Source: JAQGMV01 sp035626595 (GTDB lineage Bacteria; Pseudomonadota; Gammaproteobacteria; Burkholderiales; SG8-41). Taken from it: a DNA stretch of 64,000 nucleotides. Position 1 is the stretch's first letter. Each line of letters starts with the position of its first letter. The stretch covers positions 41,770 through 105,769 of the forward strand of contig DASPNJ010000011.1 of the NCBI GenBank assembly GCA_035626595.1, given 5' to 3'. Shown one piece after another: positions 27,014-36,129 of the stretch. The position numbers were made by a program, and so were the translations under genes. A model generated the notes under the pieces. The model did not search any database. It was not told the DNA's origin and saw only the letters and a list, made by a program, of their open reading frames with translations.

Positions 27014-28519
27014 AGCTTGCGGGCCGAGCCCAGTCCACCCGCCGCCGAGCGCGCGCACGATGTTCGACACCGCCGCGCGGTTCGCGCGCAGCGCGTCGAT
27101 GCGGGAAAGCTCGGCCTGGAGCAGGTTGCGCTCGGCGTCGAGCACGTCGAGCTGGCTCGAGAGACCGTTCTCGAAACGGATGCGCGCGAGACGCAGTGTC
27201 TCGGCGAGCGCGTTCACGCGCTCGTTTTCCGCCGCGTACGACTCGCGCGTGCGCGTTTGTGCCGACAGCGCTTCGCGCACCTCCCCGAAGGCCGTCTGCA
27301 GCGTCTTCTGGTAATTCGCGAGCGCCTGCCGCTCGCGTGCCTGCACCACGTCGATCTCGCCGCGCAGCCGTCCGCCCTGGAAGATCGGCTGCGTGAGGCC
27401 GAAGGCGAGCTGCCAGATGAGCGCGGGACCGCTGAAGAGGTCGCCGAGCTGGCCGCTCTCCGAGCCGAGAAAGCCGGTCAGCGCGATGCGCGGAAAGAGC
27501 GATGCGCGGGCGACCGCGACGCGCGCGTTCGCCGCCGCGAGGCGCTGCTCGGCTTCGACGATGTCCGGCCGGCGCAGCAGCAGGTCCGACGGCAGCCCTT
27601 CGGGCACGACGACCGCCGGCTGCTGTCCGCCGTCCGCAGTCATTGCGATCGGATCTTCGACGATCGCGCGCGGCGTGCGTCCGACGAGACGCGCCAGCGC
27701 GATTTCCTCCGCCGTGCGGCGCTGCTGGAGCACCGGAAGCTGCGCGCGCACGATCGAAACGTCGGCTTCGAGCTGGCGCAGCGCGAAGTCGGAGATGAGC
27801 CCGGCTTCGAGTCGCTTGCGCTGGAGCCCGATGTCGCGCGTGCGCACGTCGATCGTGCGCTCGGTGACCGCGATCTGCCGGTCGAGCGCGAGCAGGCTGT
27901 AGTACGACTGCACGATCTGGTTCACGAGCGAATTGCGCACGGTATGGCGCGCGGCGGCGGTCGCGAGGAGGTCCGCGCGCGCGGCCTGGCTCGCGCCGCG
28001 CAGCCGGCCGAAGAGATCGAGCTCGTACGACACGTTGAACGCGCCGCGGTAGTTGCTGCGCTCCAGCGGGACGCCAGGCGGCAGCGGGAAGGACGAGCGC
28101 TCCGAGGATCGGCTGCGGTCTCCCTGGAGCCGCGCATCGACGGCGGGCAGGAGCTCGGCATCCGTGATGCGCAACTGCGCGCGCGCTTCTTCGATGCGCT
28201 CGGCGGCGATCGCGAGATCGGGATTGTTCGCCAGGCCCTCGTCGATCAGGCGGTCCAGCGCGGCGTCGCCATAGATCGACCACCAGCGCTCGCCGGTGGC
28301 GACCTGACCCTGCGCCGGCGCGTCTTTCCACGCCGCCGGCAGCTCCGCGTCCGGTTTCTTGAACAGCGGCACCTTCGCGCAGCCCCCGAGGACGAGCGTG
28401 GCGATAAGGAGCAAAACCGCAGGAAAGGAGGTTTCGGAGGAAAATCTTGGTTTTCCTCCGGCCGAGCCAGGCTGCCGATGGCAGCCCGAGCCGGAGGCGA
28501 GCGCGGTCCCGTTACGCAT
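27008..28519 (-). CDS. RND efflux outer-membrane lipoprotein channel (NodT/OprM type)
   Basis: The outer-membrane factor of a tripartite efflux pump, 503 residues, with two outer-membrane efflux repeats (about 90-280 and 300-490) and motifs ERWWSIYGDAALDRLI, NNPDLAIAAERIEEARAQLR and LLRRPDIVEAEQRLAAANA. The lipobox LVLGGC places the lipidated Cys at residue 47 rather than near 20. Residues 5-33 are encoded by an inserted dispersed element (28421-28505), so the signal peptide carries an unusually long n-region. The ATG overlaps the permease stop by eight bases, which supports this start. Confidence 0.93.
   Translation of the reverse strand: MRNGTALASGSGCHRQPGSAGGKPRFSSETSFPAVLLLIATLVLGGCAKVPLFKKPDAELPAAWKDAPAQGQVATGERWWSIYGDAALDRLIDEGLANNPDLAIAAERIEEARAQLRITDAELLPAVDARLQGDRSRSSERSSFPLPPGVPLERSNYRGAFNVSYELDLFGRLRGASQAARADLLATAAARHTVRNSLVNQIVQSYYSLLALDRQIAVTERTIDVRTRDIGLQRKRLEAGLISDFALRQLEADVSIVRAQLPVLQQRRTAEEIALARLVGRTPRAIVEDPIAMTADGGQQPAVVVPEGLPSDLLLRRPDIVEAEQRLAAANARVAVARASLFPRIALTGFLGSESGQLGDLFSGPALIWQLAFGLTQPIFQGGRLRGEIDVVQARERQALANYQKTLQTAFGEVREALSAQTRTRESYAAENERVNALAETLRLARIRFENGLSSQLDVLDAERNLLQAELSRIDALRANRAAVSNIVRALGGGWTGLGPQAP
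28421..28505. repeat. CTCCGGCTCGGGC / ACCTCCTTTCC dispersed element, copy 2, inside coding sequence
   Basis: Read on the gene strand it has GCGCTCGCCTCCGGCTCGGG, a hairpin GGCTGCC/GGCAGCC, the hairpin GGAAAACC/GATTTTCC and the tail CTCCGAAACCTCCTTTCC. It lies in frame between codons 4 and 34 of the outer-membrane channel gene, ahead of the hydrophobic signal core. Confidence 0.8.
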
Positions 28520-31500
28520 CGGAGCCTCCCGGCGCGTGCGGGGCGTGGTGCGGCGGCAGATGTGTCGCGTGCGCCGCAGCTTCGCGGTGATGCCGCGCCT
28601 CTTCCTCTATGTCGTGGGTCGAGCGCCGCTCGATGAGCGAGCGATCGACGATCGCGCGATAGAAGAGCGGGATGAAGAAGATCGCCAGGAACGTCGCCGC
28701 CAGCATGCCGCCCATGACGCCGGTGCCGACCGAGAGCCGCGCGCCGGCGCCGGCGCCGGACGAGAACGCGAGCGGCGCGACCCCGAGGATGAACGCGAGC
28801 GACGTCATCAGGATCGGGCGGAAGCGCAACCGCGCGGCCTCGAGCGCCGCCGCCGAGGTCGAAAGCCCTTCGCTCTTCTTGAGCACGGCGTACTCGACGA
28901 TCAGGATCGCGTTCTTCGCGGCGAGTCCCAGCAGCGTCACCAGGCCGATCTGGAAATAGACGTCGTTCGTGTAATCCCGGAGCGACACCGCGAGCAGCGC
29001 GCCGAAAGTACCGAACGGCAATGCCAGGAGCACCGACAGCGGCAGGGCCCAGCGCTCGTATTGCGCGGCGAGGATCAGGAACACCATGATGACCGCGAGG
29101 CCGAGCGCGATGCTCGCCGTGTTGCCCGAGCGCTTCTCCTGAAACGAGGCGCCGGTCCAGTCGTAGGAAAAATCAGACGGCAGATTCTCGCGCGCGATCT
29201 TCTCCATGCGCGTGATCGCCTCGCCGGAGCTATAGCCCGGTGCGGCCGATCCGAAGATCTTGACCGCGGGCAGGTTATTGAATCGGTCGAGCGTTTCAGG
29301 GCCGGAGGAATATTTCGCCTGCACGAGCGAGGAGAGCGGCACCATGGTGCCTTTCTCCGAGCGCACCCACACCGCGCCGATGTCCTCGGGCCGGTTGCGA
29401 TAGCGCGCTTCCGCCGAGAGCAGCACCTGCCACGTCCGGCCGTACTTGTTGAAGTCGTTCACGTAGTACGAGCCGAGCGTGGAGGCGAGCGTGTTGTAAA
29501 GCTCGTCCAGCGGAACGCCGAGCGCCTTCGCTTTCTCGCGGTCGGTGTCGAGGTACATCTGCGGGACGTTCGAGCGCCAGAGCGTCTGCACCATCTGGCC
29601 CTTGAACATCTCGTCCTGGGCGACGGCCCCGATGAACTGCTGGGCAACCTGCGCCATGCGCTGGGCGCCGCCTTCGCCGCGGTTCTGGATGTAGAACTCG
29701 AAACCCCCGGCATTGCCCAGACCGAAAATCGGCGGCGGATTGAAGGCGACCACCAGCGCTTCCTTGATGTGCCCCGTCTTCATGAAAAATTCGCCAACGA
29801 GCTGTTTGGTGTGCACGCCTTCGCGCTCGTCCCAGTGCTTCTGCGTCACGAAGATCGTCGCCGCGCTGTTCCTGAACGCGCCGCCGAGGAAATCCATGCC
29901 GGTGAACGCAACGACGTATTCGTTCGCGGGATTCGACTGGATCGCTTTCAGCACTTCGCCTACGACCTTGTCGGTGCGCTCGAGCGTCGCGCCGTCGGGC
30001 AGGAACACGGCCGCGATGTAGTAGCCCTGGTCTTCGTCGGGGACGAGCGAGCCCGGCGTCGCTCGCCACAGACCCGCGGTGATGATCACCATGCCGACGA
30101 ACAGGATCGCGCCGACCGCGCCGCGCCGGAGCATCCACGCCACGCCGTCGGTGTACCGGCTCGTGACTTTCGCGAACCAGCGGTTGAACCACTGGAAGAA
30201 GCGTCCCGGCTGGTGGTGCTCGCGCTTCAGGATCAGCACGCACAGCGATGGCGTGAGCGTCAGTGCGACGAGGCCGGAGATCACGACGGCCATTGCGATC
30301 GTCACCGCGAACTGGCGATACAGCTCGCCGCTGAGCCCGCCGAGAAAGGCGATCGGCACGAATACCGCGCACAGCGTGAGCACGATGGCGATCACGGGCC
30401 CGGTCACTTCGTGCATCGCCTTGATCGCCGCTTCGCGGGCGTTCATGTGCTCTTCGCGCATGATGCGCTCTACGTTCTCGAGCACGACGATGGCGTCGTC
30501 AACGACGATACCGATCGCGAGCACCATGCCGAAGAGGGTGAGCGTATTGATCGAATAGCCGAGCGCGAGCAGCCCCGCGAACGTGCCGATGAGCGACACC
30601 GGAACCGCGCTGAACGGAATCAGGGTCGCGCGCCAGTTCTGGAGGAACAGGAACACGACGAGAAAAACCAGCACCATCGCCTCGGCCAGCGTAATCACGA
30701 CTTCGCGGATGGACACGCGTACGAAGCGCGTGGTGTCGTAGGGAATGGAATACGCGAGGCCCGGCGGAAAGCGCTCGGAGAGGCGCTCCAGCTCGTTGTG
30801 CACGCGCTTGCCGGTCTCCAGCGCGTTCGCACCCGGCTGCAGGAAAATCCCCATGAGTACCGCGGGTTTGCCGTTCACGCGACCCATGAACTCGTAGTCC
30901 TTGGAGCCGAGCTCGACGCGCGCGACGTCTTTCAGCCGCAGGAGCGAGCCGTCGCCGTTCGCCCGAACGACGATGTTCTCGAACTGCTCGGGCTCGGTCA
31001 GCCGGCCCTTGGTGGTGATGGTGTAGACGAGCTCCTGCCCGTTCTCGGCCGGCGACTGGCCGATCTTGCCCGCGGCGAACTGCGCGTTCTGCTCGTTGAT
31101 GGCGCGGATCACGTCGGTGCTCGTGAGCTTGAGTTGAGCAAGGCGGTCGGGCCGAAGCCAGACGCGCATCGCGTAGTCCTTTGCGCCGAAGATCTGGACG
31201 TTCGTCGTACCGGGGATGCGCTTCATCGCGTCGAGCACGTTGAGCGTCACGTAATTCGAGATCTGAATGTCGGACAGCCGATCGTCGGGCGAAGTGAACG
31301 CGACCACCTGGAGGAACGCCGAGGAGCTTTTCTCCACCGTCACGCCCTGGCGGCGCACTTCCTGTGGCAGGCGCGGCTCGGCCTGCTTCACGCGGTTGTT
31401 CACGTTGAGCGCCGCGGTGTCGACGTCCGAGCCGATGTCGAAGGTCACCTGGATCTCGACCACGCCCGCAGAGCTCGAGGTCGAGCTCATGTAGAGCATG

Positions 31501-31724
31501 TTCTCGACGCCCGTGATCTGCGCTTCGAGCGGCGCGGCGACCGTCTGCTCGACGACTTCAGCCGAAGCGCCCGGATACACCGCGCGCACGGTGACGATCG
31601 GCGGCGCGATCTCCGGGTACTGCGCGATCGGCAGCACGCGGATCGCCGCGAGACCCGCGATCACGATAAAGATCGAGAGCACCGCCGCGAAGATCGGGCG
31701 GTCGATGAAAAACCGCGAGATCAT
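28512..31724 (-). CDS. RND multidrug efflux permease (HAE-1 family)
   Basis: The inner-membrane proton-driven pump, 1070 residues, as expected for AcrB-type proteins. The N-terminus (MISRFFIDRPIFAAVLSIFIVIAGL) is diagnostic. GIVVDDAIVVLENVERIM in TM4 carries the proton-relay Asp pair, and the C-terminal AAKNAILIVEYA helix carries the partner Lys. Two large periplasmic porter regions (35-330, 560-870) are intact. The adaptor gene overlaps upstream by four bases (ATGA) and the channel gene downstream by eight, making one three-gene operon. Substrates unknown. Confidence 0.97.
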   Translation of the reverse strand: MISRFFIDRPIFAAVLSIFIVIAGLAAIRVLPIAQYPEIAPPIVTVRAVYPGASAEVVEQTVAAPLEAQITGVENMLYMSSTSSSAGVVEIQVTFDIGSDVDTAALNVNNRVKQAEPRLPQEVRRQGVTVEKSSSAFLQVVAFTSPDDRLSDIQISNYVTLNVLDAMKRIPGTTNVQIFGAKDYAMRVWLRPDRLAQLKLTSTDVIRAINEQNAQFAAGKIGQSPAENGQELVYTITTKGRLTEPEQFENIVVRANGDGSLLRLKDVARVELGSKDYEFMGRVNGKPAVLMGIFLQPGANALETGKRVHNELERLSERFPPGLAYSIPYDTTRFVRVSIREVVITLAEAMVLVFLVVFLFLQNWRATLIPFSAVPVSLIGTFAGLLALGYSINTLTLFGMVLAIGIVVDDAIVVLENVERIMREEHMNAREAAIKAMHEVTGPVIAIVLTLCAVFVPIAFLGGLSGELYRQFAVTIAMAVVISGLVALTLTPSLCVLILKREHHQPGRFFQWFNRWFAKVTSRYTDGVAWMLRRGAVGAILFVGMVIITAGLWRATPGSLVPDEDQGYYIAAVFLPDGATLERTDKVVGEVLKAIQSNPANEYVVAFTGMDFLGGAFRNSAATIFVTQKHWDEREGVHTKQLVGEFFMKTGHIKEALVVAFNPPPIFGLGNAGGFEFYIQNRGEGGAQRMAQVAQQFIGAVAQDEMFKGQMVQTLWRSNVPQMYLDTDREKAKALGVPLDELYNTLASTLGSYYVNDFNKYGRTWQVLLSAEARYRNRPEDIGAVWVRSEKGTMVPLSSLVQAKYSSGPETLDRFNNLPAVKIFGSAAPGYSSGEAITRMEKIARENLPSDFSYDWTGASFQEKRSGNTASIALGLAVIMVFLILAAQYERWALPLSVLLALPFGTFGALLAVSLRDYTNDVYFQIGLVTLLGLAAKNAILIVEYAVLKKSEGLSTSAAALEAARLRFRPILMTSLAFILGVAPLAFSSGAGAGARLSVGTGVMGGMLAATFLAIFFIPLFYRAIVDRSLIERRSTHDIEEEARHHREAAAHATHLPPHHAPHAPGGSDA

Positions 31725-32947
31725 TTCTTGTCCTTCTCGGGTGCCGCGGCTTTATCCGGCGCCGGTCCCTTGCTCGCGGGCGCCTTACCGGGCGGCCCCT
31801 TCGCGCCGTCCTGCGGCATCGCGGAGGGATCGACGACCTGGACCGGCGCGCCCGGACCGATCTTCATCACGCCGTCGAGCACGACGCGCTCGCCGGGCTT
31901 GAGTCCCGATTCGATGATCCAGCCGTCGCCGCCCGCCCATTCGCCCACCTGTACCGGGCGCGGCTCGACCTTGCTCTCGCCGTTCACCACGTATACGAAC
32001 TTGTCCTTCGGCCCCTCGAGCACCGCGCGCTGCGGTACGACGATCGCGGCCGGGCGCACCGCGCCCTCGAGCATCACGCGCACGAACTCACCGGCGCGCA
32101 GCACGTTCTCCCGGTTCGAAAATTCGGCCCGCGCTTCGCTCGTCCCGGTCTGCGCGTTCACGCGCACGTCGGTGAAATCGAGCGTGCCGCTGTGCTTGTA
32201 CGTGGTGCCGTCGGAGAGCTTCAAGCTCGCCTTGAAGCGATTGCCCGGCGGCAGCTTCAGCCGTCCTTCCTCGACGTGGCGCCGCATCGCGAGGTGCTCG
32301 CGGTCGGGGATGCCGAGGATCACGTACATGGGATCGGTTTGCGTGACCGTCGCCATGAGCACGTTCGGACCGGACACGAGCGTGCCTTCCGAGATCGCGG
32401 CGCGGCTCGTCACGCCGCCGATCGGCGCCTCGACACGCGTATACGAGAGGTTCAGCTTCGCTTCGTTGAGCCGCGCCTGAACGCTGCGGGTCTCGGCTTC
32501 GGCGATGCGCGCGGCGGACATCGCATCGTCGAGCTCTTTCTGGCTCACCGCTTTCGCTTCGAGCACGGGTTTCAATCGCGCGACGTCGCGGCGCGCCTGC
32601 TCGAGGCGCGCGTTGGCGACGCCGAGATCGGCTTCCGCGCGCGCGACGGCGACCTGAAAAGGCGCGGGGTCGATCGTGAACATCGTCTCGCCGCGGCGCA
32701 CCGGCCCGCCTTCGCGGTAATGGCGCTTGAGCAAAATGCCGGTGACCCGCGCGCGCACTTCGACTTCGCGAAAGCCCGCGGTCTGCGCGGTGTACTCGTA
32801 GGTGACGGGCACTTCTTTCGTCTCGACCGTCACCACTGTCACCGGGGCCGGGGGCATGCCGCCTTTCGCATGCTGTTGCGCTTCCGGTTTGCCGCAGCCT
32901 GCGGCAAGTACGAGCATGGCGAGCGCAAAAAGAGGACGGACAGACAT
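31721..32947 (-). CDS. RND efflux periplasmic adaptor lipoprotein
   Basis: The membrane fusion protein linking permease and channel, 408 residues. A lipobox LAAGC gives a lipidated Cys near 18. Order of domains: first beta-barrel/lipoyl half (TVVTVETKEVPVTYEYTAQT, RARVTGILLKRHYREGGPVRRGE), alpha-hairpin (about 100-165), second lipoyl half (RVEAPIGGVTSRAAISEGTLV), beta-barrel and membrane-proximal domains. The C-terminus is a Lys/Pro/Ala-rich tail of about 40 residues. First gene of the efflux operon; no adjacent TetR or MarR repressor. Confidence 0.95.
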   Translation of the reverse strand: MSVRPLFALAMLVLAAGCGKPEAQQHAKGGMPPAPVTVVTVETKEVPVTYEYTAQTAGFREVEVRARVTGILLKRHYREGGPVRRGETMFTIDPAPFQVAVARAEADLGVANARLEQARRDVARLKPVLEAKAVSQKELDDAMSAARIAEAETRSVQARLNEAKLNLSYTRVEAPIGGVTSRAAISEGTLVSGPNVLMATVTQTDPMYVILGIPDREHLAMRRHVEEGRLKLPPGNRFKASLKLSDGTTYKHSGTLDFTDVRVNAQTGTSEARAEFSNRENVLRAGEFVRVMLEGAVRPAAIVVPQRAVLEGPKDKFVYVVNGESKVEPRPVQVGEWAGGDGWIIESGLKPGERVVLDGVMKIGPGAPVQVVDPSAMPQDGAKGPPGKAPASKGPAPDKAAAPEKDKK

Positions 32948-33254
32948 AAGCAGTCTCGGGTCAGCTGTGAGGGGGAACCGCGCAGGTGCGCGGCGAGGAG
33001 CGAATCGTACCTGCTGCGGCGGGCCAGGTATATCGCTTTACGGTAACAACCGGCGCGTAGTTTGTTTCAGTTGTGTTACAGCAGGATTCCTGAGGATCGC
33101 CATGAGGCGTCACGGGGATTTCGCTGCACGATCCGCGCTCCGCATGCCGCAATCGTTTGGATGCCATGCTCCGTAGTCGAACGGGCATGCTTCAAATCGA
33201 CAGCGCGCGACATTCGGATCGCGTGATGCATGCGGGCGGGCTCGCGGACCGTGC
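32948..33254. other. Intergenic region upstream of the efflux operon
   Basis: About 300 bases without a supported gene lie between the adaptor gene start and the 3' end of aceE. Short open frames on both strands have no ribosome binding site or recognisable product. The part at 33020-33085 is less GC-rich than its surroundings and probably holds the efflux promoter. Confidence 0.5.
33043..33079. promoter_or_regulatory. Inverted half-sites GTAACA-N25-TGTTAC
   Basis: GTAACA (33043-33048) and TGTTAC (33074-33079) form a spaced inverted repeat about 100 bases upstream of the RND adaptor start, in the only less GC-rich part of the gap. It could be an operator for a regulator encoded elsewhere. 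Chance occurrence is not excluded. Confidence 0.25.
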
Positions 33255-35951
33255 TCACTCCCAGGGATTCGGTGCTGCCGGGTTCGCGCCGAAATGGTGG
33301 ATGGCCTCAGCAACGCGGGACGGGGCGACGCGCTCCTCGTCAGCCAACGCTTTCAGCGCGGCGATGACGACCGCGCCGCGATCGACTTCGAAGAAACGCC
33401 GCAGGTTCTCGCGCGTGTCGCTGCGTCCGAAACCGTCGGTGCCAAGCGTGACGTAGCGCCGCGGCACCCACGTGCGGATGAGATCGGGGAGGGCGCGCAC
33501 GTAATCGCTCGCGGCGATCACCGGCCCTGTCGTCCGCGAGAGACACTCTTCGACATAGCTCGTGCGCTGCGGCTCGAGCGGATTCAACGTATTCCAGCGT
33601 TCGACGGCCATGCCGTCGCGTCTCAATTCACTGTAACTCGTAACGCTCCAGACGTCGGCGGCTACGCCGTAGCGCTGCTCGAGGATCTCCGCGGCGGCGA
33701 GCACTTCGCGCAGGATCGTGCCGGAGCCGAGGAGCTGGACGCGGGATTTGTTTGCCGGATCCCGGACTGCGCCGGAATGACCAAGCCGGTGCATGCCCCG
33801 CAGAATCCCGATCTCCGCGTCCGCCGGTATCGCCGGCTGCGCGTAGTTCTCGTTCATCACCGTGACGTAATAGAAGACGTCCTCCTGCGCCTCGAGCATG
33901 CGGCGCATGCCGTCGCGCACGATGACCGCGAGCTCGTAGCCGTAGCACGGATCGTAGGCGCGGCAGCTCGGGATCGTCGCCGCAACGAGGTGGCTCGAGC
34001 CGTCCTGGTGCTGCAGCCCCTCGCCGGAGAGCGTGGTGCGGCCCGCGGTCGCGCCGAGCAGGAAGCCGCGCGCGCGCGAGTCTGCCGCGGCCCAGATGAA
34101 ATCGCCGACGCGTTGAAAGCCGAAGATCGAGTAGAAGACGTAGAAGGGCAGCATCGGCACGCCGTGCGCGCTGTACGACGTCGCGGCGGCGATCCACGAC
34201 GACATCGCGCCCGCTTCGGTGATGCCTTCTTCCAGGATCTGCCCGTCACGCGCTTCCTTGTAGTACAGCAGCTCGTCGCGGTCCTCGGGCTCGTAGAGCT
34301 GTCCGACCGAGGAATAGATCGCCACCTGCCTGAACAGCGACTGCATGCCGAACGTGCGCGCCTCGTCCGCGACGATAGGAACGATGCGTTTTCCGACGTT
34401 CGCGTCGCGCAGGAGCTGCGAGAGCATGCGCACGAACACCATCGTCGTCGATTCCTCCCGCTCGCCCGAGCCCTCGAGGATCCGCGCGAAGCTCTGTAAC
34501 GGCGGCACCGGCAGCGTCGGCGCCGACTGCTTGCGCGACGGCATGTAGCCGCCGAGCGCGTCCCGCCGCGCGCGCAGATAGCGCATCTCGGGGCTGTCGT
34601 CCGCCGGTTTGTAATAGCGCAGCACCTGGACGTCATCGTCGGATATCGGCAGCGCGAACCGGTCGCGGAATGCGATCAGCGCTTCGTGCTCGAGCTTTTT
34701 CGCCTGATGCGCGCCCATGCGGCCCTGCGCCCAGTGGCCCATGCCGTGACCCTTCTTCGTCTGCGCCAGGATCACGGTCGGCCGCCCGACGTAATTCACC
34801 GCCGCGTGGTAGGCGGCGTAAATCTTCACCGGATCGTGCCCGCCGCGCCGCAGCCGGTCGATGTCGTCGTCGGACAGATGCGCCACGAGCTGCTGGAGCT
34901 CGGGATATTTGTTGAAGAAGTGCTCGCGATTGAAGCGCCCGTCGGTGGCGGCGTATTTCTGGAACTCGCCATCCACGGTTTCGTGCAGTCGCCGGATGAT
35001 CGCGTTGTCCTCGTCGCGGGCGAACAGCGCGTCCCAGTCGCTGCCCCAGAGGAGCTTGATCACGTTCCAGCCCGCCCCCGCGAACAAACCCTCGAGCTCC
35101 TGGATGATCGAGCCGTTGCCGCGCACCGGGCCGTCGAGGCGCTGGAGGTTGCAGTTCACGACGAAGATCAGGTTATCGAGACCTTCGCGCGCGGCGACCG
35201 ACAGCCCCGCGAGCGACTCGGGCTCGTCCATTTCGCCGTCGCCGACGAACGCCCAGACTTTGCGCCCGGCGGTCTGTGCGATGCCGCGGTTTTCGAGATA
35301 GCGCAGAAAGCGCGCCTGATAGATCGCGGTGATCGGGCCGATCCCCATCGAGGCGTTCGGAAACTGCCAGAAATCCGGCATCAGGTACGGATGGCAGTAC
35401 GACGGCAGACCGCCGCCGCCGACTTCGCGGCGATAGCGCGAGAGCTGTGCGTCCGAAAGACGGCCCTCCAGATAGGCGCGGGCATAGACGCCCGGAGCCG
35501 CGTGCGGCTGGAAATAAACGAGGTCGCCGGACTCACCCGCGCGAAAGAAATGGTTGAAGCCGACTTCGAAAAGATCGGCGATGGAGGCATACGTCGCGAT
35601 ATGACCGCCGAGCTCGGGATGCTCGCGGTTGGCGCGCACCACCATCGCCAGCGCGTCCCAGCGCACCACGGCACTGATCCGCTGCTCGATCTCGAGGTTG
35701 CCGGGGTATTGCGGCTGCTCGGCGAGCGAGATCGTGTTGCAGTACGGCGTATTGAGCACCGCGGGCAGCGGCACGCGGCGGGCGCGCGCGCGGTCGAGGA
35801 GCTTGCGCAGCAGGAAGGTCGCGCGCTCGCGTCCCTCCTGCTCGACGATCGCGTCGAAAGCTTCGATCCATTCGGTCGTTTCGACCGGATCCGCATCCGG
35901 CTGCAGCACGCGCCAGAAGGCGGAGGGGGAGAGCTCGCTCAGATCGGCCAT
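33255..35951 (-). CDS. aceE: Pyruvate dehydrogenase E1 component, homodimeric type
   Basis: AceE decarboxylates pyruvate with thiamine diphosphate and acetylates the E2 lipoyl group. The 898-residue length is normal. The ThDP signature GDGEMDEPESLAG followed by NLIFVVNCNLQRLDGPVRGN, plus YQARFLRYLENRG and GHGMGHWAQGRMGAHQAKK, identify it. ATG at 35951 with AGGAG upstream is chosen; the frame opens 43 codons earlier through a dispersed repeat. No aceF (E2) or lpd (E3) gene is adjacent, which is unusual because these are normally one operon. It diverges from an Lrp/AsnC regulator. Confidence 0.95.
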   Translation of the reverse strand: MADLSELSPSAFWRVLQPDADPVETTEWIEAFDAIVEQEGRERATFLLRKLLDRARARRVPLPAVLNTPYCNTISLAEQPQYPGNLEIEQRISAVVRWDALAMVVRANREHPELGGHIATYASIADLFEVGFNHFFRAGESGDLVYFQPHAAPGVYARAYLEGRLSDAQLSRYRREVGGGGLPSYCHPYLMPDFWQFPNASMGIGPITAIYQARFLRYLENRGIAQTAGRKVWAFVGDGEMDEPESLAGLSVAAREGLDNLIFVVNCNLQRLDGPVRGNGSIIQELEGLFAGAGWNVIKLLWGSDWDALFARDEDNAIIRRLHETVDGEFQKYAATDGRFNREHFFNKYPELQQLVAHLSDDDIDRLRRGGHDPVKIYAAYHAAVNYVGRPTVILAQTKKGHGMGHWAQGRMGAHQAKKLEHEALIAFRDRFALPISDDDVQVLRYYKPADDSPEMRYLRARRDALGGYMPSRKQSAPTLPVPPLQSFARILEGSGEREESTTMVFVRMLSQLLRDANVGKRIVPIVADEARTFGMQSLFRQVAIYSSVGQLYEPEDRDELLYYKEARDGQILEEGITEAGAMSSWIAAATSYSAHGVPMLPFYVFYSIFGFQRVGDFIWAAADSRARGFLLGATAGRTTLSGEGLQHQDGSSHLVAATIPSCRAYDPCYGYELAVIVRDGMRRMLEAQEDVFYYVTVMNENYAQPAIPADAEIGILRGMHRLGHSGAVRDPANKSRVQLLGSGTILREVLAAAEILEQRYGVAADVWSVTSYSELRRDGMAVERWNTLNPLEPQRTSYVEECLSRTTGPVIAASDYVRALPDLIRTWVPRRYVTLGTDGFGRSDTRENLRRFFEVDRGAVVIAALKALADEERVAPSRVAEAIHHFGANPAAPNPWE

Positions 35952-36129
35952 GCGTGTGCTCCTGTGTTCGCGCGTACGGTGCGTCGGTGACGCACCGGCC
36001 GGTGCGCTGTCAGCGCATCCTACGGTGGGAATGCTAAGCGCTGTCGAGCCGAATTTCATTGCGAATCGCCTTGACGTCATGCGTCCTACCGAAATTTAAT
36101 GCCGTTTACCGCCACACCTGAGAATTAAA
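35952..36129. promoter_or_regulatory. Divergent control region aceE / lrp-type gene, with GGTGCG hairpin repeat
   Basis: The half near aceE holds a dispersed hairpin repeat (35975-36025: GGTGCGTC/GACGCACC and GGTGCGCT/AGCGCATCC, then TACGG). The half near the regulator is relatively AT-rich (GAATTTCATTGCGAATC, CCGAAATTTAATGCC), as expected for promoters and Lrp-type binding. No exact promoter hexamers could be fixed. Confidence 0.45.

Noticed and set aside
28359..32480. A 1373-codon open frame antisense to the RND operon
   Set aside because: Composition is typical of reversed coding sequence, and the permease and adaptor on the other strand are unmistakable.
33076..33258. A 60-codon reverse open frame in the gap before the efflux operon
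   Set aside because: No ribosome binding site, no recognisable product, and it overlaps the 3' end of aceE.
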